Assembly: GCA_022605955.1 (NCBI GenBank)
Contig: JAKCOZ010000003.1
Coordinates: 60,326,179-60,390,178, forward strand
Direction: 5' to 3'
DNA length: 64,000 nt
From: Rallus limicola
Lineage: Eukaryota > Chordata > Aves > Gruiformes > Rallidae
The notes below the pieces were generated by a model that worked only from the letters and a program-made list of their open reading frames with translations, was not told the origin of the DNA and did not search any database. The translations under genes were made by a program, and so were the position numbers. Below are positions 36,806-49,538 of this stretch, in pieces (positions within the stretch are counted from its first letter, which is position 1; each line of letters starts with the position of its first letter).

Positions 36806-36939
36806 TACTGAGGGAGAAAAGTGACATTGAACTACATTTAGTTTATTCATAGATATTGCTATCTTGCTGCATTAATAATGGCTGTTTTGTATGAGATACA
36901 GTCTATTTCTGAGGAATCCATGCAATCAACTACCTTTCA

Positions 36940-37560
36940 TGACTACTAGGCCCAAGGTATCCTCCACCCATCACATCACCCAGAAGTCCTTTTCTATTCA
37001 CAAACAACTGGTCCAGGAGGTGCCTTTCCTAGTTGGCTTCTTCACCAGCTGTGTAAGTATATTCACTTCCACACACACCAGGAAGCTTCTGGATTGTTTC
37101 CTCTCTGTGGTAGTTCCAGCAGATGTTATGTGAGTTGAAGAACCCCATGAGAACAAGGGCTGGGGATTGTGAGGCTTCTCTCAGATGCTTATAGGATATT
37201 ACATCTGTCTCTTCATCCCAGTTGAGAGGTTTGTAACAGACTTCCACCATGATGTCTGCCTTGTTGACCTTCCCCATAATTCTTACCCATAAACACTCAA
37301 CCCTATTGTCACCATTCATAACATACAGGGTTCTCCTTCCTTGTCTTTCTCCTCTGTAGAGCTTATAGCCTTCCATTGCACAATTCAGTTGTATGAGTCC
37401 TCCCTCTAATTTTTTTGTGATGCCAACCGTATCAGTTTCTTGCTGCACAATTGCTTCCAGCTCCTCCTGTTTGTTGCCCATGCTCTGTGCATTGGTGTAG
37501 ATGCATTTCAGTTGGGCTACTGATCCTTCTGCCTTTCAGGAGCACAAGCTCTAATTCCTA
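36940..37560 (-). pseudogene. CR1 ORF2 endonuclease domain, damaged
   Basis: The minus-strand frame 37029-37481 (150 codons) matches the N-terminal AP-endonuclease-like domain of CR1 ORF2. It starts MGNKQEELEAIVQQ, continues with DNRVECLWVRIMGKVNKADI, then YKPLNWDEE and LVLMGFFNSHNICW. This domain nicks target DNA to prime reverse transcription. The family's catalytic GDFN motif reads GFFN here, so the Asp is lost. The stretch between ITKKLEGG and LNCAMEGYKLYRG also looks shortened. It lies 135 bp from the CR1 3' portion at 36383-36805 in the same orientation, so both could be one element with a large internal deletion, or two insertions. Confidence 0.85.
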
Positions 37561-38110
37561 CATGTCCATGTGCTTCTGTGGTTTCTAACACATCAGTAAA
37601 CCTTGTGCCTTTGCTGCTGCATGGCTCTCCATCTCAAACCTCCATTGAGACAGCAGACTGAAGGACCTCGCTAGCACATCATTTCTCAGACATTGCTGTG
37701 CACTCTCAGGATTATCTCTGGGAGCCTGGTTTTATCCATGAGCCATGCTAACTCACAGATTTGACAGACTGTGGCATACATTCAGTTAAAAGTCAACTCA
37801 ATTCTCCTTTGGTAGAAATCTGAATAAGAGCTTTGCCACTGATTTCCATAATGGCAGAAACCAGCCCTGGTGTTTGTCACCTTGTTAGCAACACACCTGT
37901 CATGGCACTCGTCACTGGAACCACTCAAGAAATCTCTCCATTACAAAGAAACATGGCCCAAGGCGGGGACACAAGACCTGAGCACTGCTGCTATGAAAAC
38001 CATAGCTTGCCAGCTACTCATATAACTGTCTGTACGGCAGAGACACACCTCTCATTAAAACTCTGGATGGGGACAACCCAGTGTTGGGCCATTATAGCTA
38101 AACCAGGAGG

Positions 38111-38158
38111 ATAGATAGCAATATATATTCATGTATAGATAGCAATATATATTCATGT
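38111..38158. repeat. 24-bp perfect tandem duplication
   Basis: The unit starts ATAGATAGCAATATATATTC and occurs at 38111-38134 and 38135-38158 without mismatch. Confidence 0.92.
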
Positions 38159-39645
38159 ATGTACACATAATTAATCACCAGAATGCATGTTTTGTAAGTA
38201 AAAGTGTCATGAAAGGCACACTTGCCACTCTGTATTTCTGTATTTCAGTTATGAAGGGATAACCAGAGCTTCAGCAGCATCTGGATATCAGATATACCTT
38301 GGGCTTTGCATCACAAGCTAGGGTTTCACAACACACGCTGGATGCCCAAATTATTTTACTGAGATTAGTAAAGACTGCAGTAAATCAGGAGCTACTGAAG
38401 AATAGACATTTATGAGAACTAGATTACCAGTTTGTTGTGCTATTACTGATTACCCACCCATCGTTATAGAGCAGCACAAGTAGCATAGCTAGCATATCTA
38501 GCCATTAGCTGATGAGTGGATTCACTTGTGTTCATACTGAATCGTTAAGGGGAGAAAGTGCTGTTATACATTAATTGTATCTACTGCAGAGTAGCTGATT
38601 AGCCCCTGAAGCTGCACCCATGCCCACACCGGGGCTGGAATGCTGCACTGGGTAGTTGTCACCCCAACTCCAAACCAGTTCTGCTGCAGGAATGGAAACA
38701 CCACTAACAACCCAGGCAGTGGGGGTGGGAAGTCTGGGATATATGGGTGGGTGGAAGTATATAGAAGAAAAAGCCTCTGAGAAGAAGGCAGCAAGCCTGG
38801 GAACAAATGGCTTAGAGATCAGGGTCATCTTGTACAAGCTACATGTCTAAAAGAGTTTGGGAGGCTTCAGTGGCTGACAAGAGGCATCATGTGGACACTT
38901 CTCAAACACTCCTCTGTGGGACACAATTGGCTGGTGATAGGATCAATTTTAGCCAGCAAGACTACCCCTCCAAAAAACCAGGGCAGGTACAGAATAAACA
39001 GAGGAGCCACTATGAGCTGTTCTTGGCTGCTCTTTCATGCTGCCTGAGAGCTGAAGGGAACCCTCACCAAAACAGGCAGAAGACACCAGGGCAGCAAGGC
39101 CATGCTGACGCATTGCTCAGCTGGTTTCTGTGCTATGCCTGCTCACACCATGTCTGACAGCCTGTTTGCTTGTACGGGCTGCTCAGCTTGGAAACATCTT
39201 ATCCCAAGTGTAGTATTTCATACACATTCTTGTAATTCATTGAAGCCCCCTTTGCTCTTGTGGCAACTAGCCACCTAGATGTATTTAATCCAAAAATAAG
39301 TGTTGGAGATTATAAATAGCTCCTGCACACACTAGGAACGTATTCCAAGGAAATATTTGGATGTACTGCCTGAAGGAAGAATCAGTAAGGAAAGGCAGCT
39401 TGGTTCAGCTAAGTGCCAAGGTATGCACTGCTAATTTCCCTTGTTGTTCATTAGAAATTAGTTGCTCTTTTTTTCTGACCATTACTTTTTAGGCAAGAAA
39501 ATAGTTGACCTAACTTTGGTGCCATTATACTATAAAACCACATAATTTTCTGGAGTACTGAAATCACCTTCACCTGTTTGAGAAATCAAAGTAAATGTCA
39601 TTCAGCAGATACTTGTCTTATTTCTATGTCTTCTGGGTTTGGTTT

Positions 39646-39682
39646 GGGGTTTTTTGTGGGGTGGCTTGGGGGGGTGGGTGGG
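39646..39682 (+). repeat. G-run cluster, potential G-quadruplex
   Basis: Runs of 4, 4, 7, 3 and 3 G separated by short T- or C-containing spacers on the plus strand. Confidence 0.6.
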
Positions 39683-40089
39683 TGAGTGTTTTGCTGAAGC
39701 ACAGACCTGGAAAAGTTACTACTTGATACATACCAAAAGAGAGAAATACAGTTTTCCTGGCTGCAAACAACCATTTGGAATTATAAGAAAAAAGTAACTT
39801 AATGTTCCAGTGTTTTGGTCCTTCCAGAGCTCAGCTGGAGATGCTGAACATTGTTCAGTGCTTTAATAGAGCTAATGGACTTGCTTTGTCCTTTGCAAGT
39901 ACTTGGATCGCTGTTACCACAGTGTGCTGAGGTCTTCAAGACCTCATTCTGTATTACCTTGAAGATGCCTGGAAAGTGTACATCGTTATTCACCAGGCAC
40001 TGTCAGTCCCCCGTGGGGTCTGATAGTAGGGGGCATCCTAGGAGGTCTTGGCATGTCTAATTACTTGATGTCTTCCATGGCAAGGCTCT

Positions 40090-40746
40090 ATGACTTTGAT
40101 GACAGGTTGGCCATGAGCCAGCAGTGTGGCCTGGTGGCTAAGAGAGCCAATGGGATCCTATAGTGCATTAAAAGGAGTGTGGTCAGCAGGCCAAAGGAGG
40201 TGATTCTCCCCCTCTACTCTGCCCTGGTCAGGCCCCACACAGAGTATTGTGTCCAGTTCTGGGCTCCCTGGTATAAAAAAGACAGGGATCTCCTGGAGAG
40301 AGTCCAGAGGAGGGCTACAAATATGATTAAGGGCCTGGAGCATCTCCCCTATGAGGAAAGGCTCAGTGAGCTGGGACTGTTCAGCCTAGAGAAAAGAAGA
40401 CTAAGAGGGGACCTTATTAATGGTTATAAATATCTTAAGCATGGGATGCAGGGGGAATTGGCCAGCTCTTTTTCAGTGGTCTGTGGGGACAGGACAAGGG
40501 GCAATGGCTGCAAGTTGGAGCACAGGAAGCTCTGCACCAACATGGGGAAGAACTACACAATGAGGGTGACAGAGCCCTGGGACAGGCTGCTCAGGGACGT
40601 GGTGGAGTCTCCTTCTCTGGAGAGATTCAAGGCCTGTCTGGATGCCTCCCTGTGCAATATGAGCTGGGGACCTGCTTTGGCAGGGGGGGTGGACCTGATG
40701 ATCTCTCAAGGTCCCTTCCAACCCGTACAATTCTGTGATTCTGTGA
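40090..40746 (+). mobile_element. CR1 LINE 3' portion, well preserved
   Basis: Sense CR1 from 'gacaggttggccatgagcc' to the tail AATTCTGTGATTCTGTGA. The reading frame from 40179 stays open for 202 codons. It carries the ORF2 C-terminus: [18 protein letters not shown], then [38 protein letters not shown] and [18 protein letters not shown] stop interrupts the same frame at about 40158, just before [10 protein letters not shown]. Good preservation suggests a fairly recent insertion. Its subfamily matches 36383-36805 and the tail at 5927-5994. Confidence 0.92.
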
Positions 40747-43700
40747 CCTGCACCCCAGCAGCTCACCCACCAGCTGGGAGGAAATAGATACCGGAACCCA
40801 GATCTCTCCATTCCTGGGGCCATACAGAGATGAGCACCCCATGCATACAGTGTTGCCTCTGTGTTTTAAGAGCTGCAGGGGATAGAAGGATGTCTGCTTT
40901 CAGCCCATGTGCACAGCTGTGTCCAGTGTGAACACCTGCAAAAGGCAACACAGGAGGTACCAAAGCTAGGCTCCAGAGCAGGGGAAATCCCTTCACAGCT
41001 ACTGCTAGTCTGCTGCAGGCTCTTGCTGTGTCTCACTGGCACACCATGCAGCAAAGATCAGACAGGAGACCACAGTTTTTTGGTTACATGTGTTTTGAAG
41101 CTAGCACAGACACTCTTCCAAGTTGCTATTACATCTTCAAATAGCAATGTAAATATGTGGATGCAGAGCAGGAGCAGAACTGTAAGGTTTGTCTCCAGAT
41201 ACAGCCTTCTCCATTGACCCTAATTGTTGCTCTAAAGTTGTGCAATTGGTGGAGATGACAAGGGGAGCAGAAGCCAGATGGCAAAAGGCTGTGTTGGGGC
41301 TTGGGTGAATATATAAGGATTAGTGTGATGACTCTTCAAAGATCTTCTAGCCAGATGCAAGCCATGCAAGAGATCAAGCCTTGACTGTTGTAATACTAAA
41401 TGTGAAAAGGAATATGTCTCAGATTCATTGGTGTAAAGCACTCATAACTTCTTGCTGAGGCCTTTCAGTGATAGATAAGAATTAGAACACTTTTATCTTG
41501 AAGTCAAACCAGATGTAAATTGCTTATTTTGGAGAGAAAGGTCCTTCTCAAGGCAAAATTCTGTATTCATCCTAACAATTAACATTTCAGTAAGTGTACA
41601 TCTGAACGTGGACCTTTCTCTTTTCTGGCAGGAAAATTATCTTTCCCAACATGGTCCATTTGCTTCCAGACTATGCTTCACAAACTTTGAAGTCTCCCAC
41701 ATCCATCACTGATTACTGAAAGAGTCAGCACTTTGCAAGCTCAAAAGAACAGATATTTTTTTTCCTGCCCCTGATTTTCTTCCCTATAAGTATGCCATGC
41801 TACTGCCCTAATTTCATCTTTGGCCATCCACCATAAGGATCAGGCCAGAGGCAGTACTGTGGCTCTTGAAATAAACACCACAAGATTTAAGTAACTTCTT
41901 CTACTTTCCATACAGCCACCAGCAGAACTACACGGTGCTCACTACTGAAGATGGAGGGTGCCTGGAGATTCATTTTCCTGCAATGAATGTGCCAGAGCCT
42001 TTCTCTGAGTAATTTATCGTTGATTTGTCAGAGTGGTCAGTCCTCATGGAAAACAGTCTTTTATCTCTGACACAACCGGCATGGCTTTAATGGGAAGGGA
42101 CTCTTTAACTGAGACAGTTTAAAAACACTTGCCTTTTGACCCCTTTCTTTGAGATGTGATTGAATGTGTGGAGTGTTTTTGCAAGGAGCGCAGAATAAAT
42201 AAGCAGTGAGTGAGCTGTCACAAGCTGCGGAGTGAAGGTCGTATTCTTCTTTTTTTCGCTTGTGTTTTGCCAGATTAACTTCAATGAAATGGGTGGCTGG
42301 TCTGCACTGAGCCCATTTCTGTGATGGGTTACATGTGTTGCACTAAAGGGCAGAGTGAAACCCCGAGAAAAGCTGCCTCACTTAGAAGGAAATCGAAGGG
42401 GGGAAAAAAACAACCCTGTATCAGTACTAATAAGGTGATAGAACAGCGTGAAGAAAATGAAAAGCATGACACATACTGTTACTTCCATGGCAGGGAAAAA
42501 CTGGGCTGTCAGTGCAAAGCTGTTGCTTCCGCTGTCGTGCCAGGCTGGTGTTCAGTTTAAATAGCCTGCACCAGTCTGTAGGTGGAAGACGTCTATTTTT
42601 GCTTGAACTCCCTTTGCCCACTTATGAATTACATGCAACTAAACCCATTCCTGCTTCAGTAGACAGAGGCGAGTGCTGGGGCGCGTGTGTGTGTGCACAC
42701 GTGTGTATCCTGGGTTTTCCAAGGAGGGCAGGTGCAGTTAGTGCCCCAGGAGAGGCAGATTTCAAACTCTGTGCTGTACCTATACACCTCCCAAGCCTCC
42801 CTGTGCCCAGCTTGGGCCATAGCTATACAAACAGGGACTCTGCACTCTCCAAGAAGGCTCAAAAAACTCAGGGATTTCCATCCAGCCGCGTCCGTGTTAA
42901 TGCATCTGCCACTGGAGAGTGCCCACGGCTCCAGGGGAGCCTGAGCCAAAGAAAATACAGCTGTGGGGACATGCCACAGCAGGGGCACACGTACAGAGTC
43001 TGCAGGCTGCATTTGCTTTGGCGTGGGCTCCAAGGATTGCCGTGAGCAGAGCAGCGTGAGGGCTGCTTTGCTTCCCCCAGTGTCACAGACCTTCCTCATA
43101 GCCTCGGCGGCGGGCAGTACCTTAAAGCACCGCTGAGGTGAGCTATGGGAAGGCAGCTTTTTTCGCAGGTGTAACCACAGGCACCTGACCTGCCTCGGGC
43201 TGCCTCAAGCCCTCGCTTGCGAACCAGCGGCACGGCAAATGAGATCACTTCGCCTGCGCTGCAGGAGGCTCCGTGTGTAGGGACCAGGCTGTGGCAGATA
43301 CCTGAGCTCACTGCGGCTTGCTGGGGAAGGGTCCGTGATGGAGAAATGTGGGGTTAGCAGCTCTGAAAGAGGAAAGTAAGCACTGCAGCGTGCAGCTCTC
43401 CTCCAAGAAACCTGCATCAGGAGCAACTAGGAAAATAGAGTCATGTACTCTACAGCACGAAATATCTATTTTTATACGTAACAGGTGTATTTTGCACTTT
43501 TAAAGATGTATGGTTTATGTTTTGATATTGTCATCAGGGTCAGATTTTGCCCCTCAGATAAATAGCTTATACTTTGCATAAGCAAACCTGGCCAAAGGTA
43601 GGAAAGAAGAGATTAAGTCATGTTGTAGGTGGCATGCTGAGGTTCAGAGATTAGCACCCACATGCTTAGAGGCATTTAGACTATGGAAGGTCTAGGTTTA

Positions 43701-46700
43701 CATCACTTACCCATGGTCATGCAAGCCGTTTGAAGCAGAGGAAGTAATTGAAAGCATTTTCTCCACTGTTTGGCTGGCTTGTGTGCACGGGAATTTCGTG
43801 TGTGTGTGTGTGAGCATGTTGAAAAGCACATTTTGACAGTTACTTCACCCATTCTCTTCCGATTTCTTCCACACATGGCTTGATGCCTTACTGGAATATT
43901 TTTCTTAGTATTTGCCAACCATTGACCAAACCTGAAACATCTTTGTTCTACTGTGAGCAGTACCCCATAGTCCAAAATAAAGGCTGGTTGATTAAATATA
44001 TGTAATTCTTAAATACCCAGCATAGCACCTATTAATTGTAAATTTTCAGTCAACACAGATCTTTCACTAAGGTACCCTCTTGCTCTAGCCTTTATGTCTA
44101 GTCTCCGCACTTTCCAGTGTGCACTTTTTAAGGTCAAACTCCACCCACCATGCTGGGGAGCCATCATGATCCAAAATGTGGAGGGTGATATTAGAGTCTG
44201 GCCACATACAAGCTGTAACGGTGGCAGGGACACGTGACAATCTCAAGCATCACACTTCCTTTGCCAGCAACTTGCATGCTGAAACAGGGCTTGTACAGCT
44301 TTTTTTAAAACAAAGGGCCACCTAACTTCTTTTGGGGAGGAAAAAAAAAGGAATATTTCACAGGACCATCTTCCCCTGTGCTGCCACCATGATGTGCATT
44401 TGCAAATAAAATAACAAGTGCTCAGATTTTAGTTCAATATGTATCGTCAGGTCTAGGTTCCCACCTATTCTATTTCTTGTATGCACACATGGGAACTGTG
44501 TGAGTACACATGTATGTCTGTAGATAAAAGGGGATTTCTCCATCAGTGACCTTCCAAAGTCTTCCCCAGCACCCAGGACTTCTAGATCATGGCACTGCCA
44601 CGGGATGGTCATCAAAGAAGCAACTGCTACTTTAGGTGGAAAACCTTGTAAACTTCAGAAGTACTGGGGCTTTACTGGTAGAAGGGCTCTGTTTATCTTG
44701 CTGTCCATTCACTTAGAACGATGGCCCAAGCCTTGTCAGAGGAGCACAGACTGACAAGAAGCACATACCCGCCTCAGAGGCCGATGGTGTTTGATAGCTT
44801 GGATGCCATGGAAGATTTTTGCATTCTTCAGCTCTAATCTCTTATAACAAAATGGAATTCAAACCTAACCCTTGAGAAAATAAGTCAGCTCTGGTCAGTG
44901 TCATGACATGTATCCATCAGGATTTGGTTTTGGTGGATTAGAGCTATTGTTTACCTATTTTCTGCTTGGTCAGCAGTGCTATTGTTTTAGCTGATATTTT
45001 CAAAAGGTGTTTATTTTTGCTGCTAATCTAAGATGAGCCCTGTAATTATCTGTGAAATGGAGGAAGCAGTCTGGGGCAATTCTTTTCTGTAGCTGTGATG
45101 GTCTCCGGAGGCAATGCCTTGATGGTCATCACTGCTGTTTTCCAAGGTGCCTTTTTCCATCGGTATTTCAAAAGCAGTTGCATCATGTTTCAACTACCTC
45201 AGTCCTTCATTAACATGTTTTACTAAAAATGCCTCTGACAGAAGGCAGAGACTTTTTGTCTCCTAGATGGATTAAGTGCCATGATAGTGTTTGTGATGAG
45301 AAGTATCTTCTCTCTGACTCACTATTTTGATTTAGTGCGTGTTTTGTGGCATATTTCACATTTTGGTCTCCAGAGGTAACATAACACCTTAACTCCAGAG
45401 GTAACATAACATAACTACCGGGCAAAGTAAATGAAATATTTTAACTCTCAGAGTTTCTCAGCTTTTCAGGGTATGACAGAAGATGACAGGAACAAAGAGC
45501 TAGGAAGTGTAACTGCCTTTCCCCAGCATTTTAGCCCTTCTTCTCATCATCCTCTTCTCTTGCCACCCAAGCACAACTGGGCACTGCTATGACCATACCA
45601 TTGTCTTCTCAGCACCCCTTACGACCGCTTTCCAGCTCTGACAGATGCTCCACTGGCTGCCCTACCATCCTCTTTCAGGCCTTTGTTCAGACCTGGGCAG
45701 ACCTGAATGTTTGTTGCAAAGTTCCCTGACATTTCTTCAGCTCCTGTCACTTCCCTGGTTTTCTTCTGCTTCTTTCTCTTCCTTTTTTTTTCTGTCCTTT
45801 CTCTCTCTTCTTTACAGTCATAGATGTGCTCCCTTTGGACCCAAGGATCATCTCTGACAGATTTTTTTTTCACTTTTTGCCTTCGTTCTGCCTATTCATT
45901 CATTGATTCACCCAGCTTTTTACAGACCAGTCAACTCTGTTAAGAGATTAGGAAGAAATTCCACCTCTCTCTGGGGAGCTAGATATAATTATTAAGGACT
46001 TTTTTTTTCCCTCTTTACTATCTGTTTCTGGCTTTTTTCTGAGATGGGACACTGCTCTAGATGCCTCCTGGAGTTGAAATGGCGTGGGAAATCCCCATAT
46101 TGCCTATGCCTGGGTGAGTCTTTAGCAGCTGAGCTTGGATTGTGCAATATTCCTTGGAAGAATGAGTCTGGATCTAGGCAGGTTCATTTGGAGCATTCAC
46201 CTGGAAAGGAACCTAGTTTGCAAATGACCAACATGAAGCCTTTCAAATCTGTGAAGTATTGTAGGACCAAAATGTTCTTTAAAACCTCTGTCTTCTGCTT
46301 GTTTACACATTTGCTTCTGCTCTGAAGTCCCCAAACATGCCAATGCTGACAGTTGGAGATCTGGTAGAGTTGCCACCAAGGCACTTGATGCAAACACAGT
46401 GCTGCAGTGGGATTAAGACTATTTACAATAACCGGTTACTTGCTTTTTAATTGAAGCAGATGTAAAATGCAGTTGATGAAAAAGTTGGTTGTAAACGGCT
46501 TAAGGAAGATCACAGTGCATGCCTCTGAAGAGTCCAGTGAAACACATAAGAAAAAACAACTGGGGAAAAGCAAAACAAAACAAAACAAGCAAAACCCCAC
46601 CCAACCCACAACACCCTACCCTCCCCAGACATGATGGTGGTGATACTTTTAAAGGTGGAGGTAGGAGGTAGGGAAAAATAATCTTCAGTGTTCAGGATCC

Positions 46701-46780
46701 TGGTTAAATTTTCAAATCTCTGTGCATCTGTACTGAACCTAATACAATGGCTCTGATGGGGGTCTGTGAGTAGGATATAT
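40747..46780. other. Intergenic, 6 kb, no gene recognised
   Basis: A GC-richer patch at about 42640-43340 has overlapping open frames on both strands (177 codons, 42512-43045 +; 147 codons, 42656-43099 minus), none with a domain. Short TG runs occur near 42687-42706 and 43798-43812, a duplication at 45368-45410, and an (AAAAC)n tract at 46570-46590. Confidence 0.45.
45368..45410. repeat. 25-bp-offset imperfect tandem duplication
   Basis: CTCCAGAGGTAACATAAC occurs at 45368-45385 and again from 45393, with a 25-bp period. Confidence 0.8.
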
Positions 46781-46995
46781 TACAGAATCACAAGGTTTGA
46801 AAAGACCTCTAAGATCATCAAATCCAACCGTTCCTGTCCTATGCTAAACCATGTCCTGAAGTACCTCATCTGCTCTTTTTTTAAACACATCCAGGGGTGT
46901 GTTTAACCTCACCCCCCTCCCTGGGCAGCCTGTTCCAGGCCCTGACAACTCTTTCAGTGAAAAGTTTTTTCCTAACATCTAATGTGAACCTGAAT
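46781..46995 (-). mobile_element. CR1 LINE 3' fragment, diverged
   Basis: Antisense CR1 of a different subfamily: TACAGAATCACAAGGTTTGA, 'aagatcatcaaatccaaccg', 'ccctgggcagcctgttccag', 'gaaaagttttttcctaacat'. About 215 bp, 5'-truncated. Confidence 0.87.
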
Positions 46996-47941
46996 TATGT
47001 AGCATAATATAATAACATCTCAAGATCTTGAGAGCTCTTCACAGATGCAGATGATTCCAGTGTGTTTCTAAAGAGTCAGGGCTGCCCTGTACATCCTGCT
47101 TTTCCCACTCTGGAGTGTGCAGTGGTCAGAGGTTGTGTCTTTCCACCACAGAAATGAATTTCTGAAAGAACCTCTTCAGAAGCAGTGATCAAGTGATCAA
47201 AGTTTGCTTCTGAGCTGTTCCAGCAAAATCCAAAAAATAAAGTTGAGTTTGTATTATCAATTTAACAACATCATTATGAATGAGCTGCAGGAAACAACAC
47301 ATCTTCCTACATAAACAGTATAAATAAAACTTCCGATAAGCACTTTACTACATTGAATTCCTCATTCTTCCTTTGAGATCATTCCAAAATCTGGTGTGCA
47401 ACTTAATCAACTTCATACACGCTTGAGTTGGGAAAGTCAAAACTAACATGACCCTGCACAAGGAAAAGCATGCCTCGCACGAGAGATCGCATTCTGCTTA
47501 TTTACTGTATGTGAAAACAGCCAGAGATCATTCCTTCCCTGAGGCAACAGGAACACTTCAGTGTTTCCTTAACCACCACCACCACCCTTCAGTGCTTTCC
47601 AGGAAGCAACCCTTGTTCTCAGGGTGGCCCTGGCTGCCTTAAAGTTGAGATGAAGCTGATGAAGCAAAATAACTAAATGCTTAACTTTAATGTCTTTGGC
47701 TGTAACAGTGTTACCAACTGCAAAGTATATTGCTATTTAAACTCTCTCTTCTATCAACTATTGATCACACTGATGTTTATTTGTGTGTAAAACTTCAGGC
47801 CCTGCTTTGGTAAAGAGCACGGGATTATCTTCATGCGCAGGTTACCTTGTTTAAATTAACAAGGCTGTTTGCATCAGTTGAACAAATACATATGTAAGCT
47901 GATAAAATATTTTTAATTAAAGATACAGTACAGTGTGCTGT

Positions 47942-48458
47942 TGCAGTGCTATGTGGGTGGCAGGCAGTAAAGAAAAGGCAGAGAGACGAGTTAAGCAATT
48001 CAGGTAGTGAATCAGATCTGTATTGAATGGCAAAAGTTCTGGGAGGGGGAAAAACCCCACACCTTCTTGGAAGCATACTTCCGCCAGGCTTATATAGGCA
48101 TCCTTTTAAAACCAGAGTAATCTGAAGTCATGACACTGGGGTCTGGGCTGGAAGTAATCTAAATTATTTCAGCTCTGCACTCAAGTATGGTTCAACTTCT
48201 TCTAAAAAAATGGAAGTTTTTTGGAGGGGCTGTGACCACTTCTGGAATGTGTTAAATTAAATCCTTTGTTATCTATAGAGAGACATCACAGGGGTTACGG
48301 CAGAGCAAACCTCTCTGCGTTTCAGACCTTGTCACTGGATACTTTCTACTTGGCGCGAGAGGGCAAAGTACATGATGTTGGAGACAGGTGTCTCCTCAGC
48401 ACTTGCGTCCAAGAGCCCAGCTCCCTCTTTTGTTCCTGTTATCTCTGCATCAGGACCA
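47942..48458 (-). mobile_element. Possible LTR remnant, low confidence
   Basis: On the minus strand a TATA-like box (GCCTATATAAGC, complement of about 48089-48100) precedes about 150 bp that resembles an LTR R-U5 segment. One possible pair of ends, TG at 47942 and CA at 48458, is flanked by GCTGT on both sides. A 5-bp match is easily found by chance among the ends I tried, and there is no clear AATAAA. It could instead be unique sequence. Confidence 0.25.
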
Positions 48459-48630
48459 GCTGTCTGAGAGAGGGGAGAGCTTAGCCCTGCAAGAAACACC
48501 CACAGTTTTCACTGGCTCCCAGACAGCAAGTCCTGTCTTTGCTTAGTCATTATTTGTATAAAGGAAAAGAAGTAATTACAAAGGAATAAACATCTAAAAT
48601 ATCTTTTAAATAGCAAAAGCAAAAACAAAC

Positions 48631-48662
48631 GGGGGGGCTGGGGGTGGGAGGAGGAGGCGGGG
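48631..48662 (+). repeat. G-run cluster, potential G-quadruplex
   Basis: Runs of 7, 5, 3 and 4 G, with intervening GG pairs, occur within 32 bp on the plus strand, about 1.3 kb upstream of the CCBE1 start codon. Confidence 0.65.
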
Positions 48663-49471
48663 AAGAAATCTGCCCTCTAGAATTCCTTTGCTCAGTTGAG
48701 CATGGGGATGGAAAGGGTACGCAGCGGCACCTAGAGCAGAGGAATATGGTGAAGGGGATAATTCACAGCACGTACAGCAGAGCCTGTGATGACAACAGAT
48801 CCTGTGCAAGCCAGGGAAAACTTCTGACAAGCCCCAGAGTTTTTCCAAGTAAAAGTCCATCTATCATAAGTCTTCTTCTGGGTACCGGAGAACATACCAA
48901 AGGGATTAACAGCGTAATTGTAGCTGATTCATGTATGGGGTTCTGCATTATTTATTTATCCACTTATCTATTAAAGGTTTTCCTGTTACCGATGGGGAAA
49001 ACGAGGTGCAGAGCAGTGAACTGACTTGTTCAAATGTTGCCTGTGGCAGAGCAAAAAATAGGAGGTGGGGTGCTCGGGTCCTCTTGCACCCATTTATTAC
49101 TGCTGCCTCTGGTTAGTAAGTTAGTTACCTGCATATCCCTGACTTTCGTGTCTGTAAGAGTATAATCTGTTGCTCACATATCCCTGATTTTTCTGGCGGT
49201 ACAACGACGTTATTTATCCTACAGGTGAGAGTGCTAGTGAGGCTGCTTTGTTTCCCTGGAGCCTCGCATGCTTGTGCCGATCAAAGCCGATGCATCGGAC
49301 AATCACTTTCCAAAGGCATCGCCGTCTTGCAGGTTTGCTCCCCTGGTCCCAGGCAGTTTAGCCACGAAAACAGGATACAGCACAGAGGGCCAGACCTGAT
49401 GCACCGCTTTATCAAAGCCTGTGGCCGTTAATCTTTTTATGAATGGAGGGGAAGTGACAGCCATACACAAG

Positions 49472-49538
49472 GATAAACAATCGTCGCAGCAGAGAGGCTT
49501 TGAACTCTCTGTTCCTTTGGGAAAGAGATTTCAGATAA
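49472..49538 (+). promoter_or_regulatory. Candidate FOX/SOX and GATA sites upstream of CCBE1
   Basis: GATAAACAATCG at 49472-49483 combines a forkhead-like ATAAACA with a SOX-like ACAAT core. AGATAA at 49533-49538 is a GATA core. They lie roughly 430-490 bp upstream of the start codon, at the edge of the CpG island. Such short motifs occur often by chance, so binding is only inferred. Confidence 0.3.

Larger units (their letters stand above)
37561..40089. other. Intergenic, no gene recognised
   Basis: The stretch next to the CR1 endonuclease (37561-37740) might be more CR1 5' sequence, but I cannot show it. The rest has short frames only, a 24-bp tandem duplication (38111-38158) and a G-rich tract (39646-39682). 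Confidence 0.45.
46996..49420. other. Upstream flank of CCBE1, no gene recognised
   Basis: Short frames only. Contains a low-confidence LTR candidate (47942-48458) and a G-run cluster (48631-48662). The last kilobase before the CpG island could contain distal promoter elements, but nothing is provable from sequence alone. Confidence 0.45.

Noticed and set aside
40179..40787. 202-codon plus-strand frame as a host gene
   Set aside because: Its sequence is the C-terminal part of CR1 ORF2, and it reads through the CR1 tail, so it is transposon remnant.
42512..43045. 177-codon plus-strand frame
   Set aside because: It overlaps a 147-codon minus-strand frame, lacks a domain, and lies in locally GC-richer DNA.
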